Shown: positions 11,999-24,100 of the stretch, in pieces
Layout of the letters: the number at the start of each line of letters is the position of its first letter
Position numbering within the stretch: position 1 is the first letter of the stretch
Source: Zonotrichia leucophrys gambelii
Taxonomy: Eukaryota > Chordata > Aves > Passeriformes > Passerellidae
DNA: 64,000 nucleotides
Reading direction: 5' to 3'
NCBI RefSeq assembly: GCF_028769735.1
Contig: NC_088173.1
Coordinates: forward strand, 62,032,421 to 62,096,420
Notes under the pieces: generated by a model
The model's input: only the letters and a program-made list of their open reading frames with translations
What the model was told of the DNA's origin: nothing
Database searches by the model: none
Program-made: the position numbers and the translations under genes

Positions 11999-12289
11999 AT
12001 GATTTCAGCTACACTGCATTTCATAAAAGAGCAAACAGGAAAATATTTATCCACAAACATACAAGAACATTATATACAGTATGTAATCTTGGAACCACTG
12101 TGTTACATTAAAGTTGAAAAGAGTTAAAAAAGAATTGCAAAAGCCAAAATGGTCTAAGAAAAGAGAAAAAACTCAAAGTTTTATTAGCAAACTACACATT
12201 TCTCATGGAAATTGGGGTTTTTTTGCACCAATTTTCTAATAGTAATAAAAGTATGAAAGGAAAAAGGGAAGAATGAGAGGTTGAAAGAG

Positions 12290-12705
12290 GGGGAGAGATG
12301 TAGGAGAGAAAATCACCAGTCCTGGTTCCAGAGCACCTGGGCTTTGTGGGGGTACCTTATTACAGGTACGTTTACCCCACCCTCCGCTTAGGTTTCTCAC
12401 TGCTCATGTAAATGAGTTAGCGTGTGCAGTCCCTTTTTCTGGACCATTCTGGAAATAGGCTGGGGGGATTTGAGGGTCTCTTGTTGGTCTTGCTCCCCCT
12501 CTATGGGTCTTGACCCCTTGATCCCATTCCTGCACTTCACTCTTCTGTGTCAGGCAGTCTCCATCGATCAGAACAGGGGAGTTTGCCTCAGAAAAATGTT
12601 GCCTTGCCTCCCCTTTCCAGCCACATCCTGCTCTAACCTTCCCACTGGAATGGCCCTGATCGCTCCAGGCACAGCAGCACACGAATTCCTCACTGTCCAG
12701 GTTTA
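12290..12705. repeat. GC-richer unclassified block, possibly an old LTR fragment
   Basis: The base composition is clearly more GC-rich than its surroundings. It holds overlapping ORFs on both strands (12404-12739 minus, 12422-12730 plus), which is typical of repeat-derived GC-rich DNA rather than a gene. It runs straight into a CR1 tail. I did not identify LTR ends or a target duplication, so the class is open: a piece of ERV LTR or an extended degenerate CR1 segment. Confidence 0.35.
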
Positions 12706-12892
12706 CTACAGCTGCCCAGAGAAGCCTTAGATGCCCCATCCAGGGAAGTGTTCCAGGCCAGGCTGGATGGGGCTCAGAGCATCCTGGTTTAGTGGAAATT
12801 GTCCCTGCCCATGGGAGGAGGTTGATACTGAATGATCTCTAACTAACTAACTTAGTCCTTACTAACCCAAACCATTCTATGATTTTCTGTGA
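12706..12892 (+). mobile_element. CR1 LINE 3' end, plus strand
   Basis: It carries the CR1 C-terminal/3'UTR landmarks 'CTGCCCAGAGAAGCC', 'GATGCCCCATCCAGGGAAGTG', 'GGCCAGGCTGGATGGGGCT' and 'TGTCCCTGCCCATGGGAGG'. It ends with 'AACCCAAACCATTCTATGAT'. A small AACTA expansion (near 12838-12850) interrupts the 3'UTR. Confidence 0.92.
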
Positions 12893-15604
12893 ATGTTTTA
12901 AAAGCTATTAAGGCAAATATCTTTGGTGGTTTGTAAAGATTCATAAAGGAGAAGTGACTGAGACCTCAGGAGTGACATTCACATAAGACACATCAATTAT
13001 AGATTTCTTGTCAAGCAGTATTATGGTATGTTTAACCACAATATAAAAGGGGCAGATTGAACAAAGAAGAAAATAAAGTGTTCTACTGGACAAGGGGCAG
13101 CATAAGAGACAGCAGAACCTTATTGAGTCAATAATAGCTGCATTATATTTTCCTTGCCCTACAAAATAACACATACTATCTTTTTTAAGGTTCTGTGAGA
13201 CAGATAGTGAGAAAAGTGAAAAACTACTTAGCCATTTCAAATAATAAAGGCAAAAGTAAAGAATCATTTGACAAAAATGTTCTTTTACTACTCTTACTTG
13301 TATCTAGGTCAAGCAACTGGCATATCAGCATAAGTAGTACCTTATGTCTTTTTTAGCAAAGCAGATATATACAAACCAATGCACACTTTGGCTTATAACA
13401 AGGTAGAAGATCTGTATAGACATTCATTCTGTCCATTCTGCACCTCCATCTTTAATTTTTGCCCTTTTTTTTTCCCAAGGTCTGGTTTGCTGCAAGATAT
13501 TTCTGGGGAAGGAATTAAAATATAAACAATTTTTCTCCTTGTCTGTGACATAGCCTCTCAAACTGACAAAAGCTAACAAGTTTATCTGTGGGAAAAGAAC
13601 ACTCTTCATAAAAATTACAATTTGTGCCTGCAGGTCAGAGGGAGCCTTTGTCTCCCTGTACAAAATACAAAGATGACACAATGACATTTATCTCCACGGG
13701 GCTTCTCTAACAATATTTCTAATGGAGAACAATATATTATACATCTCTAACAAAACACTAAACTGACTGCGGGTCTCAGAAAATGTTTTTTTAAAAGTGT
13801 GAAACATTGCACAATACACTACAGACATTGAAACTACCCACATTAAGTTTTTGTTCAATTAAATTAGAATAGATTAGATGTCACTCATGAATTTTCTTCT
13901 GCTCTTCTACAGTAATTCATTTAATTGGCCTCAATGATCAACTCTGGGGTTTCTCATCTCCAGTGAATTTGTTCTGCCCAGGAGCAGAGTTTGCAAGAGA
14001 TATATCAATTCTGAACACTTGTCTTCAGTTCACTCCAGGTTCTCAAGTAATTACATGACTAGACATTCATTTCACCAAAAGTAACCCCATCATCCTGACA
14101 ATTTAAAAAATATTACTCCTTTAAAGTTCCTGATTAATTTCTACCTATTCAGCAAGATCAGTCTTTATTTCACATCAGATTATTTTCCATCAGTTAATGC
14201 CCACAGTTAAAAGAATATAACCAGCTACAATATTGCATTTATCACGTGACATTTCTATTTGAATACGCAGATATACAGAGTTAACAGCAATAGTATATGA
14301 CAATATTGCTAGAAGTATGGATCAGTACACAAGCATCACACTGGGTTTTTTGGTGGGTTTTCTTTCTAAAATACTGTTTAAAGCAGAGTAGGATGGGCAG
14401 TAGGAAACTTTCAGAAGAGGGAGAAAAAGGAAGACAATCATGCCTCTCTAAAGCTAGACCCAGAGAGGATAAAAAGCACAGATGGATTTCTCTTTCCATT
14501 ATATTCCTACCTGACCTCTTAGACTGGTCACAAAGGAGAAATGTTAATTATAGAACACTTACCTGCATTTTATAGGAAGGATTGATTGAACTATTTCTTT
14601 TTTTTTGTGAAAATATGAAGTCCAGATTTTTTTTATTATATAATTTTGAAACTGTTTAGGATAACAGTAAACATGGACCTTTATACCCAGAGCCAGTAAT
14701 CAGAGCTAAGAAATCTGGCAGGAAGGTCAAAGGAATTTTTTTATTTGGGAGTTTCTGTTCTCAGTAAGGACTTTAGACTCTGACATCTGTCAAAGGTGCA
14801 ACACAGCAAGATGCAAGCAATCAAGATTTCTGGCATTTGTTAGGGTATCTTTCTGGTAAAAGTAACATGATGACACATGTGGCTGTGGGCATGTACTCTG
14901 AGGAATCTTTAATGCCCTTCTAAACGTTTGTTTTTTTTTTTTACATATGCATGTTGTTTTGTTCTCTGTATGAAAATAAGTATAGGAAGCTCTCTTAAGC
15001 CTGTGAAAGAAAAGTGTTTCTAAACTGAAAACTTTCCAGTTTATACTAAAACACAATTTGTTTTAGGGTTGCTGTCAACAGGAATAGAAAACTCTCCAAG
15101 TGAGACCTTTTTTAACATGGATATTGGTCAATTGGTTTAAGAGTTGATGAAATAGAGCAAAACAATTATTAGATATTTGAAAACTTAGGAATCCGATTTT
15201 TCATGTATTGACTGTTACTTCAATTTAAAAAATAGACTTGATTCATTTGTTCCTGATTGAACAAGCTGCCAATGAACCAATCTAGACCTGCACCTGCATT
15301 TTCTTAATACCTCTCAAAACAGAGGTTTCACAGCAGTCTGCAGGAATAAAGCATTAATCATTACTTTCCTCACCTAAGCTGTTGCATTGCAGAGCTTCGG
15401 CACTTTAATTTATGACTGAACAGTTGTTCAGAGACAAGCAAAGGATCATCTGGAATGGATGGAACTAGAAAGGTCCTTCTAGAAAATCCAGACATATTTA
15501 ACAGGCTGATGATATTTGGATTTAAGTTTGGGAGCTGTGTATCAGGAGAATACTTTGGAAAATCTATTTCAAACCTAGATCTGGTATGGGTCACTTCCAA
15601 GGGG
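12893..15604. other. Unique AT-rich stretch, no gene recognised
   Basis: ORFs of up to 108 codons on either strand lack recognisable domains. No transposon ends, RNA genes or strong tandem repeats were seen. Confidence 0.55.
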
Positions 15605-15721
15605 TGAGGTTCCTCAGGAATAAACGTCTTCAGTGTGTCTCCATGGGGTCACAAATCCTGTCATCAAACCTGCTCCAGCAAGTGCTTCTCTCTCCACAGG
15701 GCACAGGTCCTCCCAGGAGCC

Positions 15722-15999
15722 TATAGTAGGAGTCCTAGTAAAATATATGTATTGTATAAGTGGCCTTGCCCCAATCCCAGTTATTGTAAATGGGCTGCAG
15801 CTGTGATGTCCTTAATTGGGTGGCAGCTGAGGCTAATGAAGATAACTGGGATAAAAGGGGGTGGGTTGGCCAGTGAGGGAGGGTCTTGGTGGAGTTCTGA
15901 TGGAGAAGCAGGAACAGCACTGCTGTGAAGAGCTGCTTGTGAGAAAACCACCCAGAAGGTATGGGACTCTAGAAAACAGATAACACTAAGATAACAACA
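15722..15999. mobile_element. About 278-bp LTR-like insertion with duplicated target
   Basis: A 9-bp word CAGGAGCCT stands at 15714-15722 and again at 15998-16006, bounding the insertion. Removing the insertion and one copy restores the older repeat ('CAGGAGCCT' followed by 'GCTCCAGTGTGG'). If the element starts TATAG (a mutated TG) and ends AACA, the duplication is the 6-bp GGAGCC, as for an ERVK-like LTR. The body contains a promoter-like 'GGGATAAAAGGGGGTGGG'. It has no coding capacity. Class is inferred from size and footprint. Confidence 0.65.
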
Positions 16000-16754
16000 G
16001 GAGCCTGCTCCAGTGTGGCCTTCCATGGAGTCACAGCCTTTTTTGGGCATCCATCTGCACCAGTACGGGGTCCTCCACAAATTGCTGGTGGACATCTGCT
16101 CCACTGTGGACTTCCATGGGCTGCAGGGGAACCTCTGATACTTGAAGCATCCCTTTCCCTTCCTTCTTATCTCCCCTTGTTTTCTGCAGAGCTGTTTCTT
16201 GCATGTTCACACTTTTCTCTCCAGGTTACATTCGTGCAGGAAATTTTCCCCCCTCCTTAACTATGTTATCCCAGAGGCAGTGCTATCCCCACTGATGGCC
16301 TTGACCTTGACCAGAAACAGGTCCATCCTGGAGCTGGTTGATGTTGGACATGGGGGAAACTTCTGGCAGCTTCTCAGAAAAGCCATCCTTAGAGCACCCC
16401 ACATCCAAACCCCTGCCATGGAATCCCAATTAATTCCACACTCTCCTCTGTGAATCACATATGTAAGAATTATCATTAATATACAAATTAATCATACAAT
16501 CTTCTCAGATTTCATAAACTTCACTCACATAAAAATAAAATTAAAAAACAGGATCCCCACACCAAAATCATATTATGAAACCCAAATGAAAGATGACAAT
16601 TTACACCCATTCCACCCCTTGTCCCAACTCCATGTCATGGTTTGAGCTTGGCACAGAGCCAGTGCTCTTCATGAAAATGCTCTCACTCTGGTGTCTGCTG
16701 TGAGATGTGACTAGGAATAAGCAAAACAGGCTTTAGCTTAAACATAAAGAACAC

Positions 16755-16760
16755 TTTATT
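16755..16760 (-). terminator. Poly(A) signal of minus-strand solo LTR
   Basis: TTTATT on the plus strand reads AATAAA on the minus strand, in the same 'AATAAAGTGTTCTTTATG' context as the sister LTR. Confidence 0.7.
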
Positions 16761-17596
16761 ACTTAAACTACAGGGAAATAGGGAAAAACCATAAGGAAAA
16801 GAAAAAAAAATTGAAGACTTTACAAAAACTACTTTCTTCTTCTCCACTACTTGACTTTCTTAATCTAATACATTCTCCCAAAACACTCAACTGCCCAGCC
16901 TTGGCACCACACTTTAGTATACTCAAACTTCAGTTCATGAAGAGGAAAGGAGTCTTTCTTGTTCCATAGGCTTCTCCTGGAAACACACTGAAACCTCGTG
17001 TGCTTCCCTGTCACTTCGGCACCGCCCGGAAAAAAAAGTCTTTTTGCCGCTTGTGACATCTTCCTTCCATGCCCAGTGCTCTCACCACTGACGCATGGAC
17101 CAGAGCTGCTTTTAGGGTTGTCTTTCAAGGATGCCTTGTCTCACTCCAAAAAGGCACAGTCTCTGCTTTGGGACATCTGTCCCCCCCATATTTTTCCAAC
17201 TCCCTGAGGCCGGGGAGTCTTCACGATGAACTCTCCTAGTTCTGAGCCACTGCTTCCCCTTAAGTGCAGTCTCTGTGTCACAGGAACAACTGAGTCCATG
17301 GCCACAAGAAAAGTCCAGCCAAAAGGCCACTCTAAATCATCTCTCCCCATTCAATCATCTCTACGTTCTTCGGGCCAGGTCCTTGTCTCATCTCATCTCT
17401 TATCTCTCTTCTTATTCAACTTCGAAGAAGATTAGCATTTTTTGCAAAGGCCCCAATCATGAAAGAAAGGAGTTAAAACTATCAGTCTCTGTCTGTCCCA
17501 GAGCTGCGGCACTCTCACACACGCTGCCGCTCCGGCCGGGCACTCTCCCCCCCCTTCTCTTCCTGAGCCGGCTGCTATCACATTCGGTGTCGCCGG

Positions 17597-17617
17597 CTCT
17601 CTCTCTCTCTCTCTCTC
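17597..17617. repeat. (CT)n microsatellite inside the LTR
   Basis: About ten CT units followed by CCTG and a G9 run. The sister LTR at 36585 lacks this expansion, so it arose after insertion or is subfamily-specific. Confidence 0.85.
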
Positions 17618-18130
17618 CTGGGGGGGGGAATGGCTGCCCGAGGGCTGACTCTCTGGGATCTTTCCACCCTTCCATCTTCGAAGGCCTCCTCACTTCCCAT
17701 CTCTGTCTAGGCCCAGGGCCTACCACATGGCTGCCCCTCCCCCGCCCAGCAGCAGCGGTCTGGACGGGGGAGAGATCTGACTTCTTCGCCGCGACGTCTC
17801 AAGAGAGCTTCCCAGGGCCAAAGCCCTGCTTTTAACCCCTGTGTATTCTCAGAAGTGTGTCCAAACCTCACTGGCTACACCAGGTGTCAGTATGAAACTC
17901 AGAACATCCATTGGTTTGACCACAGCATCCCAGAATTCCCACTCTTTCCTGGTCAAACCACCACACTCCACAACATGACTATTGAAATTTCCATGATAAT
18001 TCCACTCTTCATTCAGTCCATATTTTGCCCATTACCTCAGGCTCTGAACTGTTTAGCAAAAGGATCCATGGAGGCTTGATCTTGGCTGGATGATAAAATT
18101 ATCTGATGCCTGGGCTGTTTCCCCTCCCTC

Positions 18131-21100
18131 CGAATCTTCTCCTCCTTAAGAGATTAAAATGTATTTGTGGAGGTGTTCCTAAACTAAGCAAACAAATTAT
18201 TTATGTGAGTTTTAAGCTCAAAATTTAGCATCAAAAGCCATCTTGATCTGAAATGCTAATCTGGAACAAAGTATATTTTCTTGTACAGGTTATTAACAAG
18301 ATGTTGGCAGACTGCTCTTGTACCAGGCTACCTTATCTTGTATTTCTTTCCGACTTTTCTCACCCCTCAAACTTTGTGTCAGAGAAGACATAATGTCTTT
18401 TGTCCACTGTAAAGATGAAGTTAAGGCACTTAGCCTGACTATAACTGAGAACATTGTGGTGCAGCACATGTACAAATGCAATCCTGTGCTGATTGCCACC
18501 TAGGTACAGCCATCCTCCTGGGTGTCTGCCTTGTGCAATGGGCAGCTGTTATAGCACATCACTTCAAATAAAAATAGATTAATTATAAACTACTGACAAT
18601 GAAAATTAAGTATGTCTTCCAGAACACGTTATATTAAAATTCAGCTAACAATACCTGAATCCAGATATTTCTGTTAAGATAAAATTATTTAAATTTGGAT
18701 TAATTGATATTTTTCCTGTACAAAAACTTCAGGTGAGTCCCGATGGCTGCATGTATTTAGTGCTTAGTCATTATGGAAAGTTTTTAAGAGTGTTAACATT
18801 GTATTGCAGTATTCTGCAGGTTGAATTTTATAAAACCCATAATTCAGGATAAAGTTTTATTCAAAGAGGAGAGCAGAACAAGGCTTTCCTTTCCTGTTCC
18901 CATATTTTTTTTTTATTTTTCAGTGGTGGAATTACTACCCTTAAATATGACTAGGTTTGGGGAAATTATATGCAAAAAAAAGTTGTTTCTCAGATATATT
19001 ATTCATATTTCAGAAGAAATGCTTGTCAGTTTCAGAAACCATTTCAACTACTGCAAATTGGTGTTTGGGCAAACTATAAGTCTCATTTTACTGTACCTTG
19101 GTGCACTTTTTTCAAGGAATGCAAAATTGGTTCCTACTCGTCTCAGTTGATTGCTGACAGTTCTGAAGGCAAAACATATGCATATATCTAATTCTTCACT
19201 TTTTAGAAAATGTCATAATTGTAATTCCAATTTTCTTCTCTAATTAAAAGAGAAAGTTGCTAATTTACTTGGTAATAAATTGAGGATATTTATTACAATT
19301 TTATTAACAACGTGATTATATTTGTATGCACATTGATTGCTATTGTGGAATTTAAATATTTTAAATAAAAGGCTTTTATGAATTTTAAAATTAGCTCTGT
19401 AAGAAAATAGGAAAAAATATAAAATAAAATATTAAAATATTTTATAAAAAATAAAATATAATCATTATGGACTATGATCTTATTTTGAAGGAATATTTAA
19501 TTTCATTGAAATGCCATTTATAATAGGGAAAATAAGTACTTTGTGGAATATGTTGAATTTCTTTGTCAGGCTAGACTGTTTTAGAGGTCTTTGTTAGATA
19601 ATAAAGTCTATTCTTCACATTTTTGTGTAGGATAGATATGTTCATTTTGCCTCAAGTAATATGCATCTCAAAATTATATGTGACGCATTGCCCTGCCTGA
19701 ATATATAGAAATAGAAGCGTTTTTTCCTAATTATAGAGAAGCTTAGCAGAAAAGAGGAGGGGAAAAAGCTCTTGGTGGGAAAAATCCACTGCAGAACAAT
19801 AGCAAAATTTAAAGCTAGGGAGACACTACTCTTCAGCTCTTGGCAATGAGGATTTTATGCTCTGGTCAAAAGAAGTAAGATCAGAAGAGAGCAACCTATT
19901 AAGAAAAGAACCCTACAGTGAGGCAGAAGCTGTCAGCTTCTGAGGCTGACATGGGCGTACTGAGAACCAAGATTTACAATAGATGAGAATTCAGAGCTAT
20001 CTCAAACACCAGCATATGCCATGTTTGTGCACAGACTGAAGGGAGTGCCAAACATAAGTCAGTTAATAATTGTATTTTTGCTTCAAAACCACCTCCAGCT
20101 GGTCTAAATAATTTAGCAAAATGAAACCCACTTTGTTTATATGTAACTGCTCTGCAGTTGCACAATCCTGTTATTTTCCAAGGTTTTAAAATAAAAGTAT
20201 TCTAGACACCAGGAAAATTATACTATTTCTAACTTTAAAGTTAGCAGTCAAGGTGATTTCAAGGACTTTAACAAGAATGATCTGCTCACAGAGAAACAGA
20301 GGTGTAAGTCAGGTGCTTTGATCTGGCACAATGATGGAACTGAGCAACAAAAGCCAAAGCTGACTCAGAGAGCCCTTATTCTGAAAGTTGCACTTCAGAA
20401 ATGAGATCCTCAACTCAGGTCCTCGACAGTAAGTGTTTTCTTGTAAAGAAAAACACCTTCATTTTCAAAATAATGGAAAATTTAAATTTTGAAAATATAT
20501 TCTTCTTCTAGATGGCAGCAATCGGGATGAAAGATTATGTGTGTACAAATTACCTTGACCAATCCACCATGTGATCCTCCACTTTTCTCTAAAATAGGAC
20601 TTGGGGCCAGAAAAAAATTATTTGGAGATAGAAATGTCTAATAAAAATTCTTACAAGATTTAGCAGGATTGTTTAATATATATTTATGTAAACAGCATGG
20701 TAAAACACAACCATTTGTTATATAAATACTCAGTACATTTCTTCCCACTCTGATGTTTTTTCGCCAGACTTTCTCCACCTTTTCTGCCTTAACATATAAA
20801 TAATCTCTTTAGATGTATAATCAAACTTTATTCATGCTTGAACATAAGTTTTAACAACAAGAAAGTGATTTATAATAAAAGAAGTTGAAACTAAACGAGT
20901 CCCAACAAGTTTATTGTTCATGTGGCCTACTACAGCTGCTACAAAAGATTTGCCTCAACTGTTTTAGCTGGTTTAGCCATTTCAATTTAATTTGATTTAA
21001 GAAAAAACCCCAAAGCTCAGGTTCTTGCATTTTCCCAAAGGAATCTACTGGATAGTGTAATGAACTTCAATAGAAAATGGTTTTCAATGGAAAAGATTTA

Positions 21101-24100
21101 TCCCTAGAATTTCCACTTATTTCTCAGAAACAAGAGTTTATTGAAGAAGAGGAATGTGATATTGATATACATGTAAGTTGTGTTGATTTTCTCTTAACAG
21201 TCATTTATTCTTTATTCCAATGATCAATGTATTGATAATGAAGATGGAGAAATACAGAACAAATATTTATATTATGTCTATGATGATACATGGACATGTA
21301 CAACTACATTTTATGCAGTATTTTATGTTTTGTTTTGCTTTAACAGATCTGTATGCTTTTGATGCACTGCAGTGTATTTGGAGTGCTTGATTTCTCAAGC
21401 ATTGTGGGTTCCATAATGTAAAAAATCGAAGCTCTAAAACAGAAATAAGAAAGCTGTGTTCTTAATTTTGGACCACTTGAGTGAAGAATCATGAATGTCC
21501 TAGACTGATAATTACAGCACTCTTTTATCAATGCAAGCAGCTGAATTCCACCTCTCCTCCATATGTAATTTAGGAGTTTTAGTTTGTGAATTTGAAAGAC
21601 TTGGAAGCAAATATGTAAATACAGTCCTCCCTTTTTCATCCCCTGTAACCTGTAAATTTTTTTAATTTGAACCTATAATTTGTCCATATCTGACTACGAA
21701 AATCCCACACTTTATAAAGGAAAAATAGAGGTTGGCGTGTCCTTTCATTGTATCCCCAGTAAAATTCCATTATGTTTCACTTTTCAGTATCATACAGCAA
21801 AGTAGAAGTGGTCTTGGTGAAAATGACTAAATCTAGTTTTTCCTTAGCACAAATTATTACTTTTTGAGTAAAAATACGGAGGTTGCTTTTCCAACTCCTT
21901 GTTAAAATAACATCACCATGTTGTGCGACACTACTTTCAGGAAAGAACTGAGTGGCTTGAAGTCTGCATGGATGTTGACAAGATGAAGCCCCTGTTCAGG
22001 TGGCTTCTGGTATAGAAACATCTCTAACTTAGGTTTTTAAATTATCTGTATTCAGATTGGGAGAAAAATAATCAATCTCTAGCCTGATGACAGGGATATT
22101 CCTCCACAGGGGGAAAAAAAAGAAATAATATACTTGAATCTCTTGTGAAATAGGCTTCCTTGCTTTTTGGAAAATGTTTCAACCACAATTTTATGTTGCT
22201 AAAAAATTTTCACAGATTAAAACAAGTATAGCAAAATTCAATGATTTTGAAGCAAGATATTTTCCATGTATACCACAGTACTGGATAATTTTGCCTAAGT
22301 TCAGATGTGTTTCTGAAAACCTACAGGCATCCAAATTTAGGCAAGTGGTTCATCTTGGAGGCAATCATTCATTTTAGACTGTTCAATTTCAAGTAGTTCT
22401 GTAAAATAGGTTGTTTAATTTTTTTTTTTAAATGAGATCTACATATCTTGACCTTCCTAAATGCCTAAATATGTAACTTGGGTTAGTCTAAAGTAGTTTA
22501 GATAGTTTTTTGCATTTAGTCTGCACCTTGAAACATTTCCACATAAGGGTTCCAAAAGCTTAAGCAAGTCAGTCTTTCAGAACACAGTATAATTGCATAG
22601 GACTTTAGGAAGTGACACTCTTATTTCAATAGTCGAACACCTCATTCATTGAATACTGAGACTGTGAAGAGAAAAGGAATTTTTGCCACCAAACTTGAAA
22701 TTGCTTTGACAGTGTTACATATTGGAAATAAAAGTTTTGCATTCTCCTTTACTTATAATGGAGCATTTAATATCTTGTTTCACTCTAAGCGTGATCATCC
22801 TCCCAGTGAAATTGTGAAAATTTTTTATTGACTTCACTTGTTTTACATAAAAAATAAGGAAATATTACTGAACTCTGTAGAATCCTGAGATTTATTTTTA
22901 TGCAATGTCAAATATATATATTATTTTATATTTTAAAACATGAAGTGTGGTTATTTTCTGATTTTGAATTTGATGATGACAAGCATCAGTTTATTTTTAA
23001 TTGCATAAAATTTAAATAAAAATCACTGAATTAAATGAGGATGGTCATGTTTAAGACATTGTTAAGGTAAGGGGTATCATGCAGCTGTCAAAATTTACTG
23101 TCTTGTAAAGTCAATATTTTGTAAAGCAATCTGTCAGCTTTAAAATGTAATGTAACGAACTTGTGTATCCTTGTATTTCTGTACAGTGTTACAAAAGCTA
23201 CAACTCAGTGGCCACTTTGAATTTGACAAGAGGCATTAATTTACAGCTCTGCAAAAAGCCACAGTCTCCTCTTGTTTTATGATCACTTCAAATGGACCCT
23301 TTGAACCTTTTCTAACATCATACCATCAATTTCAGAACAGAAACTGTATAGACATACTCAGTTATGTTTTTAGAAATGATTTTCTGTATTTTTCTTAAGT
23401 TGTGGGGGGAAAAAAATCAAATATCAGCAAGAGTCATCTGCAACAGTACAGAAATTAATCTAAAATTCCAATAAACTCTGTTGCCCAAAGAAAGTGATGT
23501 ACAATGATGAAATTATAACAGTGACAATATATACAAAATAAGACTGAGATTTGTTGCTGGAGTCTTAGCTCCCACTTCTGCTATTGACTGAGCTTGACAC
23601 TTTTTGTGTGCATCATTTTGCAAACAGGAGATGGACTTATGACTGCATCTTTAAAATAGGAACAGCTAAATGAGATGTACTAGGGGACCTGACTTTTCAA
23701 AATGAGTTTTAGAATCTGTGTCACTTGTGATAACTGAGCCCCAGCAGGATTAATGGCATTTGCTCTCTTCAAAAATGTATTATGAACATATAACTAGTGT
23801 TCACAATTAACATTTGAACAGAAAATAATATTGAAGATATCAATATTAGAAATATATATATAAATAGTAGAAATGCTACTTGGAAATTCTTGACTTGACT
23901 CTCAGAGTTATTTCTTTGGGGTCTGTATACTCCTATGAATGAGCTATAACTTGAATTTGCTGTGTTCTGTCTTATCCTTCTGGTTCTTTTTTTCCTTTTG
24001 ACAGATAGAGGGATTTCTAGATATGTCTGGATTGCATCTGTCTCTTTTTTTTCTATTCTGTGGTCCTCTTTTAATACAAAAAACCTCTTTAAATGGTTCA

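Larger units (their letters stand above)
9521..12289. other. Unique AT-rich stretch, no gene recognised
   Basis: Only chance ORFs are present. It contains a possible ancient repeat (11120-11230), an (AAC)n run (11803-11818), an A13 run near 11837 and a small repeated/palindromic block (11954-11998). No splice-framed coding segment was recognised. Confidence 0.5.
16633..17965 (-). mobile_element. Solo LTR, 1.33 kb, minus strand (ERVL-like)
   Basis: On the plus strand it starts TGTCATGGTTTGAGC and ends TCAAACCACCACA. It is flanked by CTCCA on both sides (16628-16632, 17966-17970), a 5-bp target duplication as expected for class III (ERVL-like) elements. It is the same family as the LTR at 36585-37897 but reversed. 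The poly(A) signal reads on the minus strand (16755-16760). The LTR interior is GC-rich with a (CT)n tract and a C/G run near 17630. A 186-codon plus-strand ORF (17275-17835) runs antisense to the LTR and is not a gene. No gag-pol adjoins it, so it is a solo LTR. The terminal inverted repeat TGTCATGG/CCATGACA of the sister copy is decayed at one end here. Confidence 0.9.
15605..18130 (+). mobile_element. Old ERV-like repeat, split by two later insertions
   Basis: Pieces at 15605-15721, 16000-16632 and 17966-18130 join into one older element once the two insertions are removed. The middle piece has repeated modules of the kind 'GCTGCAGG', 'TCCATGGG', 'CTCCAC', 'GGACATCTGCTCCACTGTGG'. It also has 'CTATGTTATCCCAGAGGCAG' and 'GACATGGGGGAAACTTCTGG'. 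I recall such blocks from the 3' internal region of a common avian endogenous retrovirus or similar LTR element. No intact reading frame survives. The outer limits are approximate: I placed them where the recognisable repeat text begins and fades. The class call (ERV) is from memory of related sequences and is uncertain; the interrupted structure itself is direct. Confidence 0.6.

Noticed and set aside
11725..12060. 111-codon minus-strand ORF
   Set aside because: It translates through an A-run and an (AAC)n microsatellite; low complexity.
17275..17835. 186-codon plus-strand ORF as a gene
   Set aside because: It runs antisense within the reversed copy of the same LTR and is low-complexity (serine/leucine/proline) without domain.
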